Assembly (NCBI GenBank): GCA_018857735.1
Contig: JABMCL010003783.1
Span: 604,501 to 668,500 of the forward strand
Length of the DNA: 64,000 nt
Reading direction: 5' to 3'
From: Alviniconcha marisindica
Lineage: Eukaryota > Mollusca > Gastropoda > Provannidae
Within the stretch, counting starts at the first letter, position 1, and each line of letters starts with the position of its first letter. The notes below the pieces were generated by a model. It was not told the DNA's origin and did not search any database. It saw only the letters and a program-made list of their open reading frames with translations. Position numbers and translations under genes: made by a program. Below are positions 27,301-41,800 of this stretch, piece after piece.

Positions 27301-29782
27301 CATTTGTTTGTATTAGGTTTAAATTGAGCCACTTCATGTAGCACATCTCTGAGTATTACAGAATACATTGGTGCAAGGACACACACTGTCATTTGTTTGT
27401 ATGAGGTTTAAATTGAGCCATTTCATGTAGCACATCTCTGAGTATTACAGAATACACGGGATTAAGGACTCACACTGTCATTTGTATCAGGTTTAAATTG
27501 AGCCACTTCATGTCGCACATCTCTTGAGTATTGCAGAATGCACTGGTGGTAATTATAAGGACACTCTCTACTACCATTTTCATACAAGTTTTTGCCTTGT
27601 TCAAAGTGTGGTCTGTTTTAACCCGTTGTTAAACCGATGGTGTTGCAGGTCCAACCGGTTCTCACTGGACGGAGGCATCGCCGTGCGTCAGCTGCACGTC
27701 AGGTCCATGGAGACTAACCGCCCTGACTGGTTAGTAGAGCTGCAAACGCAGGCTTGTCGTCGTCTCTCACTGTCAGAGCCTGAAGGGCTGCAGTAAGTGA
27801 TCGGGACCTGCCAGGTCCGTTCCACTCACCCCGCAACGCTGGCCTTGTGGTGGTGGCCAGTAGGGTGGTGGCTTTTGATTTCTGACCCCTCAACACTGGC
27901 CATATGGTGACAGGTGGACTGGCCTTATGGTGACAGGTGGACTGGCCTTATGGTGACAGGTGGACCGGCCATATGGTGACAGGTGGACTGGCCATATGGT
28001 GACAGGTGGACTGGCCTTATGGTGACAGGTGGACTGGCCATATGGTGACAGGTGGACTGGCCTTATGGTGACCGGTGGACTGGCCATATGGTGACAGGTG
28101 GACTGGCCTTATGGTGACAGGTGGACTGGCCATATGGTGACAGGTGGACTGGCCATATGGTGACAGGTGGACTGGCCTTATGGTGACAGGTGGCGGTGGC
28201 CAGTGGGGTGGTGCCTTCTGATTTCTGACCCCCCAAACGCTGGCCTTGTGGTGACAGGTGGAGGTGCCCAGTGGGGTGGTGGCTTCTGATTCTGACCCCT
28301 CAATGCTGACTGTATGGTGACAGGTGCCAGTGGCCTGTACACCTCGGAGATGGCTTTTTCTCATCCCTCAACATTGACCCTGTGGTGACAGGTGGGAGTG
28401 GTCTGTGCAGTTGTTGTTGTTGTTGTTGTTGTTTTTTGGGGGGGGTTCCCTCCCCTCTCAACACTGGCCTATGGTGACAGATGGCAGTGGCTGGTGCAGT
28501 TTTTGTTTTTAGCGGGAGGGCTTTCCCTCGCCTCTCAATACTGGCCTTGTGGTGACAGGAGTGGCCTGTACTGTGTGTGTGTGTGTGTGTGTGGGGGGGG
28601 GGGGTCATCCTCTCACCTCTCAATACTGGCCTCATGGTGACAGACGGGAGTGGCCTGTACTTGTGTGTGTGGTGGGGGGGGGGGGGGTCATCCTCTCCCC
28701 TCAATACTGACGTTGTGGTGACAGACGGGAGTGGCCTGTGCAGTGGGGTGGTGATGTCCTCTCACTTTTCCTCAGCTGTTTAGTCCCTAATTTATATTCA
28801 GATGCAAAGTAATATGGCCCAGCTTTGAAAAGAAACTTGTGTTTTGAACTACTGACAAAGTGCAATTTGCAAAGTTTAGGTTGCTTCATTCCAGTGCAAG
28901 GTCACATTGAGGTTCTAATCTGCGTCTGTCCATGTAAAATCTGTGTATAAAATAAAGATTGTTTAGGATAATCTGAACTGCTCAATCCGCTGTAACTAAG
29001 CTTGGTTTGCTGCTTCGTGCTTATATACTTAACTTACTACAGTTTGAAGAGTTTGGGTCAGGGTTTGAAGGTCAAGGTCAGGGTTTGAAGGTCAGTGTCA
29101 TGATGAGAGTTTGAGTTGTTTCTAAACTGCCGAACCTTTGTGTGCATGTAATCTTGCCATGCTGGCATCAAGCAGTTGAACTTGACATCAAGAAGAATGT
29201 TGTGAAGAATAGCGACGGACATTGGTTGGGTGAGTGACTCCACAGTGTATGTGGGCTGTGTGCAGGGTTTACAACATAGGCATCCAGGTGGCGCCAGGCA
29301 GGGGTCGTTACCGTGACACCAACATTGTGACCTTTGCCCCTCGCTTTGAGATAGACAACCAGTCCCACTGGAGGCTGGCCATTGCTCAAAAGCACACAAC
29401 ACTGAAGGAGGCAAGCTGCAGATTTTGTTGTCAGTTGTTGAATTTCCATTTACATGGTGTCTGTGAGTTTCTGTTTGCATGGTGTCTGTGTTGGAGGTGT
29501 GCATGTGTGTGTGTGTGGGGGGGTGTCTCTGATTTTGTGTATGGTTGTGTGTGTGTGTGTGTGTGTGCATGTGTGTGTGTGTATTTGCGTGCTGGAATGT
29601 GTGTGTGGGCATGTGTGGGTGTGTGTGTGCGCGCGCACATGTTTGTGCGCAGGAATATGTGTGTGTGTGTGTGTGCGCACGCATGCACGTGTGTGTGTGT
29701 GTGGTCTGTCTGTGCATGCATGAGTGTACATGCACGTGTGTGTGTGTGTGTGGTCTGTCTGTGCATGCATGAGTGTACATGC

Positions 29783-29816
<34 letters not shown>

Positions 29817-32800
29817 TCTGTTTGTGCATGCATGAGTGTACATGCACATGTGTGCGTGTGTGTGTGTGGTCTGTCTGTGCATGCATGAGTCTCAAACAAA
29901 CAGCTGACAGGACCTAGAGGTCTGGGGGCTTGAGGAGTCCAGCAAAAGGAGCCATTAAGCATGGACAAGCAAACACAAGTGCATGACACAAAGGGTTGTG
30001 TGTGAACAACTGCAGTGGCATTTCAGCATTGTCTCATTCATCATTGAGCTCCATGTTGAGCTCCATGCAGTCGCTGTTTGTTTGAGACTGTTTTCTGACT
30101 CACATGAAACAGTGCAAGGCCATGTTCTGTGTTGTGATGCTTTTTGGGCGCAGCAAGCATCAGTTTTGTTTTATTATCGTCTAGCAGGAGATCAGTCTCC
30201 AGTTTGTTGGAGATCATTCACATTTTTTTTAATCTGTCATGCAGTTTAGAGATCTGTTGTTTTATCTGAGTGATGTCACTTGACTGATGAAAATGTCTGA
30301 CAACTATGTTTTGTGTGCAGTGGTGCTGACAGATGAAGATGTCTGTTGGCTAGGCTTTGTGTGTGCAGTGATGCTTACTGGTGAATATGTCTGACAAATG
30401 GCTTTGTGTGCAGTGATGCTGACTGTTGAATAAAGACTAGGCTTTGTGTGCAGTGATGCTGACTGAGGAAGATGTCTGTTGGCTAGGCTTTGTGTGTGCA
30501 GTGACGCTGATTGGTGAAGATGTTGTCTAGGCTTTGTGTGCAGTGATGCTGACTGGTGAAGGTATCAAATGAATTGTGTGCAATGATGCTGACTGATGAA
30601 GATGTCTGACACCTAGGCTTTGTGTGCAGTGACACTGACTAGGGAAGATGTCTGACAACTAGGCTTTGTGCTTGTGTGCAGCAGGGAGCAGGGGCGGCCA
30701 TGGAGGAATGTCTGACGGCGCTGCCGCGGTGCAAGCTGCCCTTCCATTGGCCGCGGGTTGACTTTGACCAGCTGCTGTGTGTCCGCATCCTGGATCACTC
30801 CAGCTGCTGTTGGTCTGGTGGCTTCCACATCGACCGCGTGGACTCCTTTCACGTCAACATGAGGTACAGCAACCCACCGGCTCACTTTTGGAGTTTGGTC
30901 ATATGGTGTATGATTGGGGGGGAGGGAGGGGGGAATTATCAGTAGAAATAAGGTGTGAACTGAGCATCAGTGCAAATATCACTGTCCACTGTAACACTGA
31001 GACAGGTGCCAACTGACCCAGGCTCATCTTATTAATATTATCGTTTGCTAGACTCAGAAAATTGGAAATTGTGATCAGTTGTGTAAAACACAATGAGGGA
31101 AGAAAGCGATGCGTGGATTTATATTTCTGAGCTGGTGACATGCTGCTGTGTTGTGTGACTAAGCACACCTAGGGCACATGAAGTTTGGTTCTGACTGAAC
31201 TTTTGTGATGTGCCTGTCATGACCTATCTGTGGCAAGAAACACTCTCAAAGTCAAGCTTGAGTGGTGCAGAGTAAGAACTAAGTGGGTACCTCAGAACAG
31301 AATCCTTTTAGCATACAACAGACTGCACATTCAGCTTGAAGAGACTGGACTGAAGCAGGTCACGCTGAATAACTTGACATACAACAGACCGCACAATAAG
31401 CTTGAAGAGACTGGACTGACGTGGGTCATGTTGCATCACTTGACATACAAAAATCAGCATAAAGAGACTGGACTGACGTGGGTCATGTTGCATCACTTGA
31501 CATACAAAAATCAGCATAAAGAGACTGGACTGACGTGGGTCATGTTGCATCACTTGACATACAAAAATCAGCATAAAGAGACTGGACTGAAGTGGGTCAT
31601 GTTGAAGAGACTAGACTGAAGCAGGTCATTTGAAGAGACTGGACTGAAGTGGGTCATGTTGAAGAGACTAGACTAAAGCGGGTCATATTAAAGAGACTAG
31701 ACTAAAGCGGGTCATGTTGAAGAGACTAGACTGAAGTGGGTCATGTTAAAGAGACTAGACTAAAGCGGGTCATGTTGAAGAGACAAGACTAAAGCGGATC
31801 ATATTAAAGAGACTAGACTAAAGCGGGTCATGTTAAAGAGACTAGACTGAAGCGGGTCATGTTGAAGAGACTAGACTAAAACGGGTCATGTTAAAGAGAC
31901 TAGACTGAAGTGGGTCATGTTAAAGAGACTAGACTAAAGCGGGTCATGTTGAAGAGACTAGACTAAAGCGGGTCATGTTAAAGAGACTAGACTGAAGTGG
32001 GTCATGTTGAAGAGACTAGACTAAAGCGGGTCATGTTAAAGAGACTGAACTGAAGCGGGTCATGTTAAAGAGACTGGACTGAAGCAGGCCATGTTGAAAA
32101 CACTAAAGCGGGTCATGCTGAAGAGACTGTACTGAAGTGGATCATATTCAATCTCCCAGGGACAGCAGCGGTCAGTGCTTGCTGCTGAAGGTGGAGGTTG
32201 TGGTGCAGGGTCCCACTTTCTTCATCGTCTTTGCTGATTCTGAAGTCATGCCACCGCCCTTCCGTCTCGACAACCTCACAGACGTAAGTGTGTGTCCGTA
32301 TCTGTGCTGGGTATGGGTCAAACACTAAAGTGTGGCTGTGTAGACAATCTAACAGACATAAGTCCGTCTCTGTGCTGGGTATGGGTCAAACACTAAAGTG
32401 TGGCTGTGTAGACAATCTAACAGACATAAGTCCGTCTCTGTGCTGGGTATGGGTCAAACACTAAAGTGTGGCTGTGTAGACAATCTAACAGACATAAGTC
32501 CGTCTCTGTGCTGGGTTGGGGTCAAACAGTAAAGTGTGGCTGTGTAGACAATCTAACAGACATAAGTCCGTCTCTGTGCTGGGTATGGGTCAAACACTAA
32601 AGTGTGGCTGTGTAGACAATCTAACAGACGTAAGTCCGTCTCTGTGCTGGGTTTGGGTCAAACTCTTAGTGTGGCTGTGTGGACAATCTAACAGACGTAA
32701 GTCCGTCTCTGTGCTGGGTTTGGGTCAAACTCTTAGTGTGGCTGTGTGGACAATCTAACAGATGTAAGTTTGCTTCTGTGCTGGGTTTGGGTCAAACACT

Positions 32801-35800
32801 AACGTGGTTGTGTGGACAACCTCATGGATGCAAGTCCCTCTCTGTGTTGGGTATAGGTATTGGTCAGACACTAAAGTATGGTTGTTTGGAAAATGCCCAG
32901 CAACATGTTTCTTTAAATAATTGTTGTGAGTGGGCTGGTAAACTGTGTTTAGTGTTTTGTTTTTAGTTCATCTTCAGACAGGCAATTGATCCAACTGGGA
33001 AGGTCTAGTAATGTAAAGAGGCAATTATGTAACCAGATGTGAAAAGGTCTGGTGGGTTAGCTTTAAGCTGTGGCTAAGGTTTGTTCTGATTGTGTTATTT
33101 TTGTCTGACAGCTGCAAGTACGGTACCACCAGCATGGAGTGTACGATGACAGACTGAAGGCATTTCTCACCCCGCACTCCTCAAGTGAGTGATGAGTCTG
33201 AGGTCTTTATATTCCAACAGTCTTTTGTTTTCTTTCTGCAGCTACAGTCTTTCCCACCGTGACCAGTCTCACAATGACGTGTAGTGGTAACACGAGGAGT
33301 TGCTGTCTCACACGCACACACACACACACACGTATGCACACAGGCATGCACACACATACACACACACACATACACATACACATACACGTATGCACACAGG
33401 CATGCACACACATACACACACACACACACACATACACATGCGCGCGCATGCGCATACACACACGCATACACACACACATGCTCACACACACACTCATGTA
33501 TGTACACATGCATGTGTACACACATGACACAGCATGCACTACATACAACACTCATGCATGCACAGATGCCGAACTTATTGGGGACAGAGACGGCTGTGAA
33601 AGAGACATTTTGGAGACAGCTTTTGAACAGATGAGTGTTGATAGAAGAAGGAAAATCAGTGGTAGAATATGTTTGAGGCAAACTGTACCAGACAGCTTGG
33701 CCAGTAAAAAAAACAAAAAACTTCTGGTACTTTGTTCCTTAGCTCCCTATGCATGGGATGAGCCAACGCTGCATCCCCTGAAGATACAGCTGCAGATCCC
33801 CGGAGGCACTGCTGCCACCTACAGCCTGGACCGTCTGGAGGAAGGGGAGCAACTCCAGTATGAGAACTTCATCTACCTCACTGCCACACCCACATTTGAC
33901 AAGTGAGTGGAACGTAAAGTAGCTTTGAAGGTGGTGCTGGATTGAAGGTTCAAGATTACTTCTTTTTTTTTATCTCATTGGAGAACTTAAAATGTGACTA
34001 AACATTAACTTGATCACAGTACACAGTAACACATACTGTATATTTTAAAACTCAAAGAACAGTTATTGAAAAGACAGAAGTTACATATTAAACAAACTAG
34101 TAATTTACATAATTAGAGATGTGGTGATAGATGTGTGACACAGAATTAAGGCTGTTGTAGCTTTGCCAGTATTGTATGATGGTTGCTTATCTGGCTTTTT
34201 GTGGTAGTGTGTTTTGCTTTCACCCCACACCATCAGCAAGCCACTTTGCATAGTAATCATGCAGTGAGTTTTCCACACTCCAACTGTCAGACATGCTGAT
34301 GTTTTTCAGTTGACTAGCAGTGGCCCCGGCAATGAAATGAGACCCATGAAAAAAACATGTCTGGGGGAAAACATTCTTTAAAGAAAAGGACTATTCTCTC
34401 TCTGTCTCTGTCTCTCACTGTCTCTGTCTGTCTGTCTCCCTCCCTCTCAGTCTCTGTCTGTCTCTTTTTCATTGTCATGCCTCTCTGTGTGTCTCTGATG
34501 TCTCTCTTTCTCTGTCTCTCTGTCTCCGTTTGTCTCTGGATCTGCCTTATTTGCCTGTTTCTTTCTGTATCCATCAGTCTTTGTGTGTATGTTTGTCTCT
34601 CTTTGTATGTCTCTGCATTCATCTCTTTCTCTGTCTGCCTGCCTGTCTCTCTTTGTCTGTCTCTGTATCGCTGTCTGTCTGTCTGTCTCACTCCCTCACA
34701 ACCCCTCTCGTTGTCTCTGCCTAAACTCGCCCTGTCCAACCAAGCTTAACTTTGCACAGTTACAGTGGTTGTCTTGGTTGTCTTGTTGTGTGGCCACAGC
34801 AGGTGTTGGCAAGCTGCACAGTGTGTAATTGTCTCGTTTGCTATATGTGGCCACAGCAGGTGTCGGCAAGCTGCACAGCGTGTAATTGTCTCGTTTGCTA
34901 TATGTGGCCACAGCAGGTGTCGGCAAGCTGCATAGTGTGGTAATTGTCTTGTTTGCTATATATGGCCCCAGCAGGTGTCGGCAAGCTGCATAGTGGGGTA
35001 ATTGTCTCATTTGCTATGTGTGGCCACAGCAGGTGTCGGCAAGCTGCATAGTGGGGTAATTGTCTTGTTTGCTATATGTGGCCACAGCAGGTGTCGGCAA
35101 GCTGCATAGTGTGTAATTGTCTTGTTTGCCAGGAGCTGGCCGGGACCTGGGCATGAACTGGTGCTGGACTGTGTCCATGGAAACAACATTGTTTTCAAAC
35201 GAAAGGTAACTATTTATTGTTTGTCCCCCCCACCCCACCCCCTCCCCCCCCACCCCTCCCTCCCCACCCCCAACCACCACCCAGAACCCCACGCTGAGAT
35301 TGATATAATTATGTGGAGTGCCAAATCCCTTTGCACAAACCTAGAGAGCACTTGCTAAATAGGGCCTCAAACAAAATAAAGACAATGTCAGTGCTCTCTA
35401 GGTTTGTGTCATTTGATAACAATGATAAGCACCTGCATGATGGTAACGATGACAGCAGCATCTGGGTCTGGAGGTGGTGGACGTGGCCTAGTGGTGATGA
35501 CGGTAGCCTCGGGAATAAGGGGTTGTGGTGCTGAGGCATGCACAGTGCTGCTGGTGATGACGTGATGTTGACGATGATAACAGCGTCTGGAGGTGGTGGA
35601 CGTGGCCTAGTGGTGATGACGGTAGCCTCGGGTATAAGGGGTTGTGGTGCTGAAGCGTGCACAGTGCTACTGGTGATGACGTGATGTTGACGATGATAAC
35701 AGCGTCTGGAGGTGGTGGACGTGGCCTAGTGGTGATGACGGTAGCCTCGGGAATAAGGGGTTGTGGTGCTGAGGCGTGCACAGTGCTGCTGGTGATGACG

Positions 35801-38800
35801 TGATGTTGACGATGATAACAGCGTCTGAAGGTGGTGGACGTGGCCTAGTGGTGATGACGGTAGCCTCGGGTATAAGGGGTTGTGGTGCTGAAGCGTGCAC
35901 AGTGCTACTGGTGATGACATGATGTTGACGATGATAACAGCGTCTGGAGGTGGTGGACGTGGCCTAGTGGTGATGACAGTAGCCTCGGGTATAAGGGGTT
36001 GTGGTGCTGAAGCGTGCACAGTGCTACTGGTGATGACGTGATGTTGACGATGATAACAGCGTCTGAAGGTGGTGGACGTGGCCTAGTGGTGATGACGGTA
36101 GCCTCGGGGAATAAGGGGTTGTGGTACTGAAGCATGCACAGTACTGCTGGTGATGACGTGATGTTGACGATGATAACAGCGTCTGGAGGTGGTGGACGTG
36201 GCCTAGTGGTGATGACGGTAGCCTCGGGTATAAGGGGTTGTGGTGCTGAAGCGTGCACAGTGCTGCTGGTGATGATGTGATGTTGACGATGATAACAGCG
36301 TCTGGAGGTGGTGGACGTGGCCTAATGGTGATGACGGTAGCCTCGGGAGTAAGGGGTTGTGGTGTGAACCACACACAATGCTACTGCTGATGACTGAGTT
36401 GTTGCTGTTGCTGTGTGTGCTGCGCTACATGACAGTGATGAGGACACAGGTGTTGCTGTTGTACTGTGGTACATGGCAGTGATGATGATGATGACCCAGG
36501 TGTTGATGTTGCTGTTTGTGCTGTGGTACATAACACTTAACAGTGAAGTTAATGGTGACACATCGGTTGATGTTGCTGTGTGTGATGTGGTACATGGCAG
36601 TGATGATGATTATGACACAGGTGTTGCTGTGTGTGATGTGGTACATGACAGTGATGATGACACAGGTGTTGCAGTTGCTGTGTGTACTGTGGTACATGGC
36701 AGTGATGATGATGATGACACAGATGTTGATGTTGCTGTGTGTGCTGTGCAGGAGAAAGGCAAACGCAGCCAGCTGTGGCGCATGACAGGCAGCGGCATGC
36801 TGGAGCACGAGGGCTCCGTGTCTCCCAGAGAGCCTGGCAAGCCACGCTCCTCTCAGCCCCAGGGCCCAGTGTTGGATATCTCTGACATCGCCCCCCAGCC
36901 TGGAAGGCCAGTGCCCCTGGTGCTGAAGAAACCAGATGAGCGTCGCCGCTCCACCCAAATGTGGAGGTTCACCCAGGTCAGAGCAGTTCTCACAATGTTC
37001 TGGCACCGTTCTCACAATGTTCTCTGGCACTGTTCTCACATTGTTTTCTGGCACTGTTTTTGCCGTGTTCTCTGGCACTGTTTCCACAATGTTCTCTGGC
37101 ACCATTTTCACAATGTTCTCTGGCACTGTTTTTTTGGTGTTCTCTGGCACTCTTACAGTGTTCTCTGGCACTGTTTTCACAATGTTCTCTGGCACTGTTC
37201 TCACAATGTTCTCTGGCACTTTGGGTATGCCTCAGGCACTTGTGGACCCTTTGATGCTGCAGTTCACATGCTTGTCGGGAATGAAAATGAATGTGACTTT
37301 GGTCTAGTGCAGTCCATGTGTTTGTCAGGAAGAAAGATGAATGTGACTAGTCTGGTGTAGTCCCCATGTTTGTTAGGAACTATAATGAATGTGACTTTGG
37401 TCTAGTGCAGTCCACGTGTGTGTCAGGAAGAAAGATGAATGTGACTGGTCTAATGCAGTCCCCCTGTTTGTCAGCAACAAAGCTGAATGAGGCGGGTCTA
37501 GAATGGGATAGTCAGCATGGTGTTTTTGTTGCTGTGCAGGACGGAATGCTGTGCTGTCACGCTGGCGCCATGTGTGTGCAGGCTGTTGGTGGGATACAGG
37601 GACTTCAGGATGGTCAGTTACTGCAACCTCTCCACTCTCATTCCTGTTACCGCCACTCCCCCTTCCCCTCCCCCCCTAACTCTGGCCCCTCCACCCCCAC
37701 CCCCCACCCCCACCTTTGGTCCATTTCTTTCCATAGTTATTTGGCATTTGTACGATAATGCAGCATGTGGACTTTATCTTTTGATGTAGATCTATCTAGG
37801 TGTAGGTGTGCATGTATGAATAGTTATTGTTTGCTAGGTAGTTATGTTTATGGTAAATACTACACTCAAAGTTCTGTGTGTTGAAATGTGTGTAAATGTG
37901 GATTTTACCAAGTTGTTTGTACAGCGCAATGAGTTTATCTCGTGTTATGTTAGAGAACGGTGTTTTATAAGAATTATCTATTGTTGTTATTGTTACTATT
38001 ATAATTGCTCAATGTAGAGGGAGGAGTGGCTGAGTGGTCAGTTCAACAGATCTAGTCACTAATAAGCTAGTCACTCATGTAGAATCACATGCGAGCACAG
38101 TGAGTCTGCTCGAGAGCGGAGAATAGCACTGTATAAAAGCAATCATCATCATCATCATCATCTAGGATTTAGGTGTAGTGGGTCTAGAGTCCCTTAGGGC
38201 AACTCCCCCCCCCCCCCACCTCCACCCCCCCCCACCTTACCCCACCCCACCACCACAACACAACAGGACGTGGCCAGGAGTTCTCGTTAAATAATCAGTC
38301 TTTTTGTGCTATGCTAGCAAGGGCTCTTCCTGTGTATAATCAGTTTGGTCACTGTACTATGCTCACATGGTCTCTTTCTGTATATATATTATATGTACAC
38401 AAACTTGCTATGTGTATAATCAGACTTTCCGTTCTGTGCTGACAGGAGTTCTTGCTGTGCGTGATCAGACTTTCTGTGCTGACAGCTCTTGATGTGTGTA
38501 TAATCAGACTTTCCATTGTGTGCTGACAGGAGCTCTTGCTGTGTGTATAATCAGACTTTCTGTGCTGACTGGAGCTCTTGCTGTGTGTATAATCAGACTT
38601 TCCGTTCTGTGCTGACAGGAGCTCTTGCTGTGTGTATAATCAGACTTTCCATTCTGTGCTGACAGGAGCTCATGCTGTGTATAATCAGACTTTCCATTCT
38701 GTGCTGACAGGAGCTTTTGCTGTGTATAATCAGACTTTCTGTGCTGACAGGAGCTCTTGCTGTGTGTATAATCAGACTTTCTGTGCTGACTGGAGCTCTT

Positions 38801-41800
38801 GCTGTGTGTATAATCAGACTTTCCGTTCTGTGCTGACAGGAGCTTTTGCTGTGTGTAATCAGACTTTCCGTTTTGTGTTGACAGGAGCTCTTGCTGTGTA
38901 TAATCAGACTTTCCGTTCTGTGCTGACAGGAGCTCTTGCTGTGTGTATAATCAGACTTTCCATTCTGTGCTGACAGGAGCTCATGCTGTGTATAATCAGA
39001 CTTTCCATTCTGTGCTGACAGGAGCTTTTGCTGTGTATAATCAGACTTTCTGTGCTGACAGGAGCTCTTGCTGTGTGTATAATCAGACTTTCTGTGCTGA
39101 CTGGAGCACTTGTGGTGTGTATAATCAGACTTTCTGTTCTGTGCTGACAGGAGCTCTTGCTGTGTGTATAATCAGACTTTCCGTTCTGTGCTGACAGGAG
39201 CTCTTGCTGTGTGTATAATCAGACTTTCTGTTCTGTGCTGACAGGAACTCTTGTTGTGTGTATAATCAGACTTTCCGTTCTGTGCTGACAGGAGCTCTTG
39301 CTGTGCTGGGTCCTGGTCCGGAGAACCGCTGCAGCCAGGGGAGTGAAGTGGACGCCACTACCGCAGGTGCTGTCCCCCTGCACATGATGGTGTCGCGCCA
39401 AAAGCTGCGCCCAGGCTCCGGGTGTCTGTCCGTGCGGGTCACCATGGATGGCCCCATCCGCGTGCTGGAGATGGTGGACATCCAACATCGAGTGAGTAGC
39501 CGCTGTTGATGTGGGTAAGCAGACCACTGGTGCTCATAGGCTCAGTCGGTCAGTCAGTATTTTATTTTATGTCTGTTCACAGCAAGGTGATTTTAGATTA
39601 GCTCCTGGGCATCTACAGCTTGGGTTGACATTCAGAACCTTCTCCTAGAAAACATCTCTTGTTCTGTTCTTTTCTTTTCTTCTGTTCTTTTTATTGGTCT
39701 TTTCTTCTGTTCCTTTCTTTTTGGGGGGGGCGTTTGCTCTGTTCCCTTCTTTTTTCTGTTCTATTTATTAATCTGTTGTGCTGTTCCTTTCTATTTTTCT
39801 GTTCTATTGATTATTCTCTTGTTCTCTTCCTCTCTTTTTTCTGTTCTGTTTATTAATCTGTTGTTCTGTTCCTTTCTTTTTTCTGTTCTACTGATTGGTT
39901 CTTTTTATTCTTTTTCTGTTTTCTCTGCCTTTCTGCCCTTGTTCTCTCTGTGCCTTTCCGCTGGTCAGAGACTGTTCTTTGCCTGTTCTCTGACTGCTTT
40001 ACCCACAGAGCTCTGCATGGTTCCATTAGAGCAAAAGGTATCTCCTCCAGTTCGTTCTTGCCTGCTGCTTTGCTTTGCGATCGCCTGGAAAACATTTAAT
40101 ATTTCACTTCTCATGTGTTATGCCATTGATGACGGTTGCTGAAGAAAGATGTACTCGTTATCAGTTCTGAAGAACGATGTACTCGTTAACAGTTTCTGAA
40201 GAAAGGTGTACTCGTTATCAGTTTCTGAAGAAAGGTGTACTCGTTATCAGTTTCTGAAGAAAGATGTACTCGCTATCAGTTCTGAAGAAAGGTGTACTCG
40301 TTATCAGTCCTGGAGAAAGATGTACTCCTTATCAATTCTGAAGAAAGGTGTACTCACTGTTAGTTGCAGCATCACGTCCTGCCATGTACTAGATCTGTCA
40401 TGCATTTCACGCTGGACTCGGCTGTAAACTCGCGCTGAATACAGGATAAGAAATGAAGGGGACTGAGTGTTATCCCATTGACTGTTCGTAGGAAACCTGA
40501 AATGTGCTGTTGTCTTTGTTTTGCACTGCTAGTCATTGTGACCGCTGCAACGGCTCAGAATGATTTACATGGCTGAAGTCGGGAAGGAGTGGACAGCGAT
40601 CTGTGATGGGGAGGACTGTACTGTGATTTGTGATGGGAAAGAGTGCAGAACCAAAGAATGATTTATATGCTCCTTTCTATTAGAAATCATTTATACACTC
40701 CTTTCCATTTATGATGGAAAGGAGTGTATAAATGATTTCTAATAGAAAGGAGCATATAATGATTTATGATAGAAATTAGTGTAGCATGATTCATGATGAG
40801 AAGGAGTGAAGTATGATTTATGATGGAAAGGGGTGTATGGTGGAAAGGAGTGTGTACATAATGATTTATGGTGGGAAGGAGTGTGAAATGATTTACGGTG
40901 GAAAGCAATAGAGAATGAGTTATAATGGGAAGCAGTAAATAATAATACTTGATGGGAATTACAGGGAATGAAAAAAAAATTCAGATAGAAAGGCAGACCT
41001 GTTTACTGGTACAATTTGGGCGTATTTTGCACACCTAAATTTTCAGCATACAAGAATACAAGACAAGAAGAAGAAAAGAGAAGAGTGAGTTACGAAGCTG
41101 AAGTTAGGACAGAAGGAGGGATACTTTAAAATATTTTATTTTACCAGTGTTTTTCTCGTTCATTGGTATGCACAGTGTTTAACTTGCAATCAGTGTGAGC
41201 ATGGAGAGAGTGGCAAATCTGAAGTCCAAGGGAGTGGCTTCCCCTGTCTTGTGGTCATTTTTTGCCGATGCTGTCACTTATTGCAAGCTCATCACTTAGC
41301 ATATCCCAGACTTTGTCACATACGTGCCTAGTTGCTTTCATGTCTTTACACATACGGCAGACATGCCACAGACTAGCAGCATGTGCTGCATTCATTCGTT
41401 ATGGAGGAGGTTCATTGCTCTGAAGTGAATGCTATTCCTGAGCCTGTAATGGTTGTAGGACTAGGAGAGGTGGTTGGTTGCTGGGGGATAGTGTGTGTCC
41501 GAGGTTACATGCATTTTGTGGGTACCTGTGTTTAGAAGTGAATTAAGCAATGCTACCTGGGTTGTGCTGTGGCCTTGTTTTCAGAAATTGCTACAGGAGT
41601 TTTGCCGGGTGGCACAGTATACATATGTTTTGTGGGTACATGCCTTTTGAAGTGAAGCTATGCTTACAGGAGTTTTGCCAGGTGGCACAGTATACATGCG
41701 TTTTGTGGGTACATGCCTTTTGAAGTGAAGCTGTGCTACCTGGGTTGTGCTGTGGCCTTGTTTTCAGAAATGGCTACAGGAGTTTTGCCAGGTGGCACAG

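Noticed and set aside
33259..33740. Open frame upstream of exon 24 through the CA repeat
   Set aside because: CA-repeat translation plus intron sequence; the conserved protein begins only at the acceptor before 33743.
38020..38110. Possible functional tRNA gene
   Set aside because: Only an A-box-like motif is clear. The arms do not pair as a tRNA and an ATC tail follows, so a SINE fits better.
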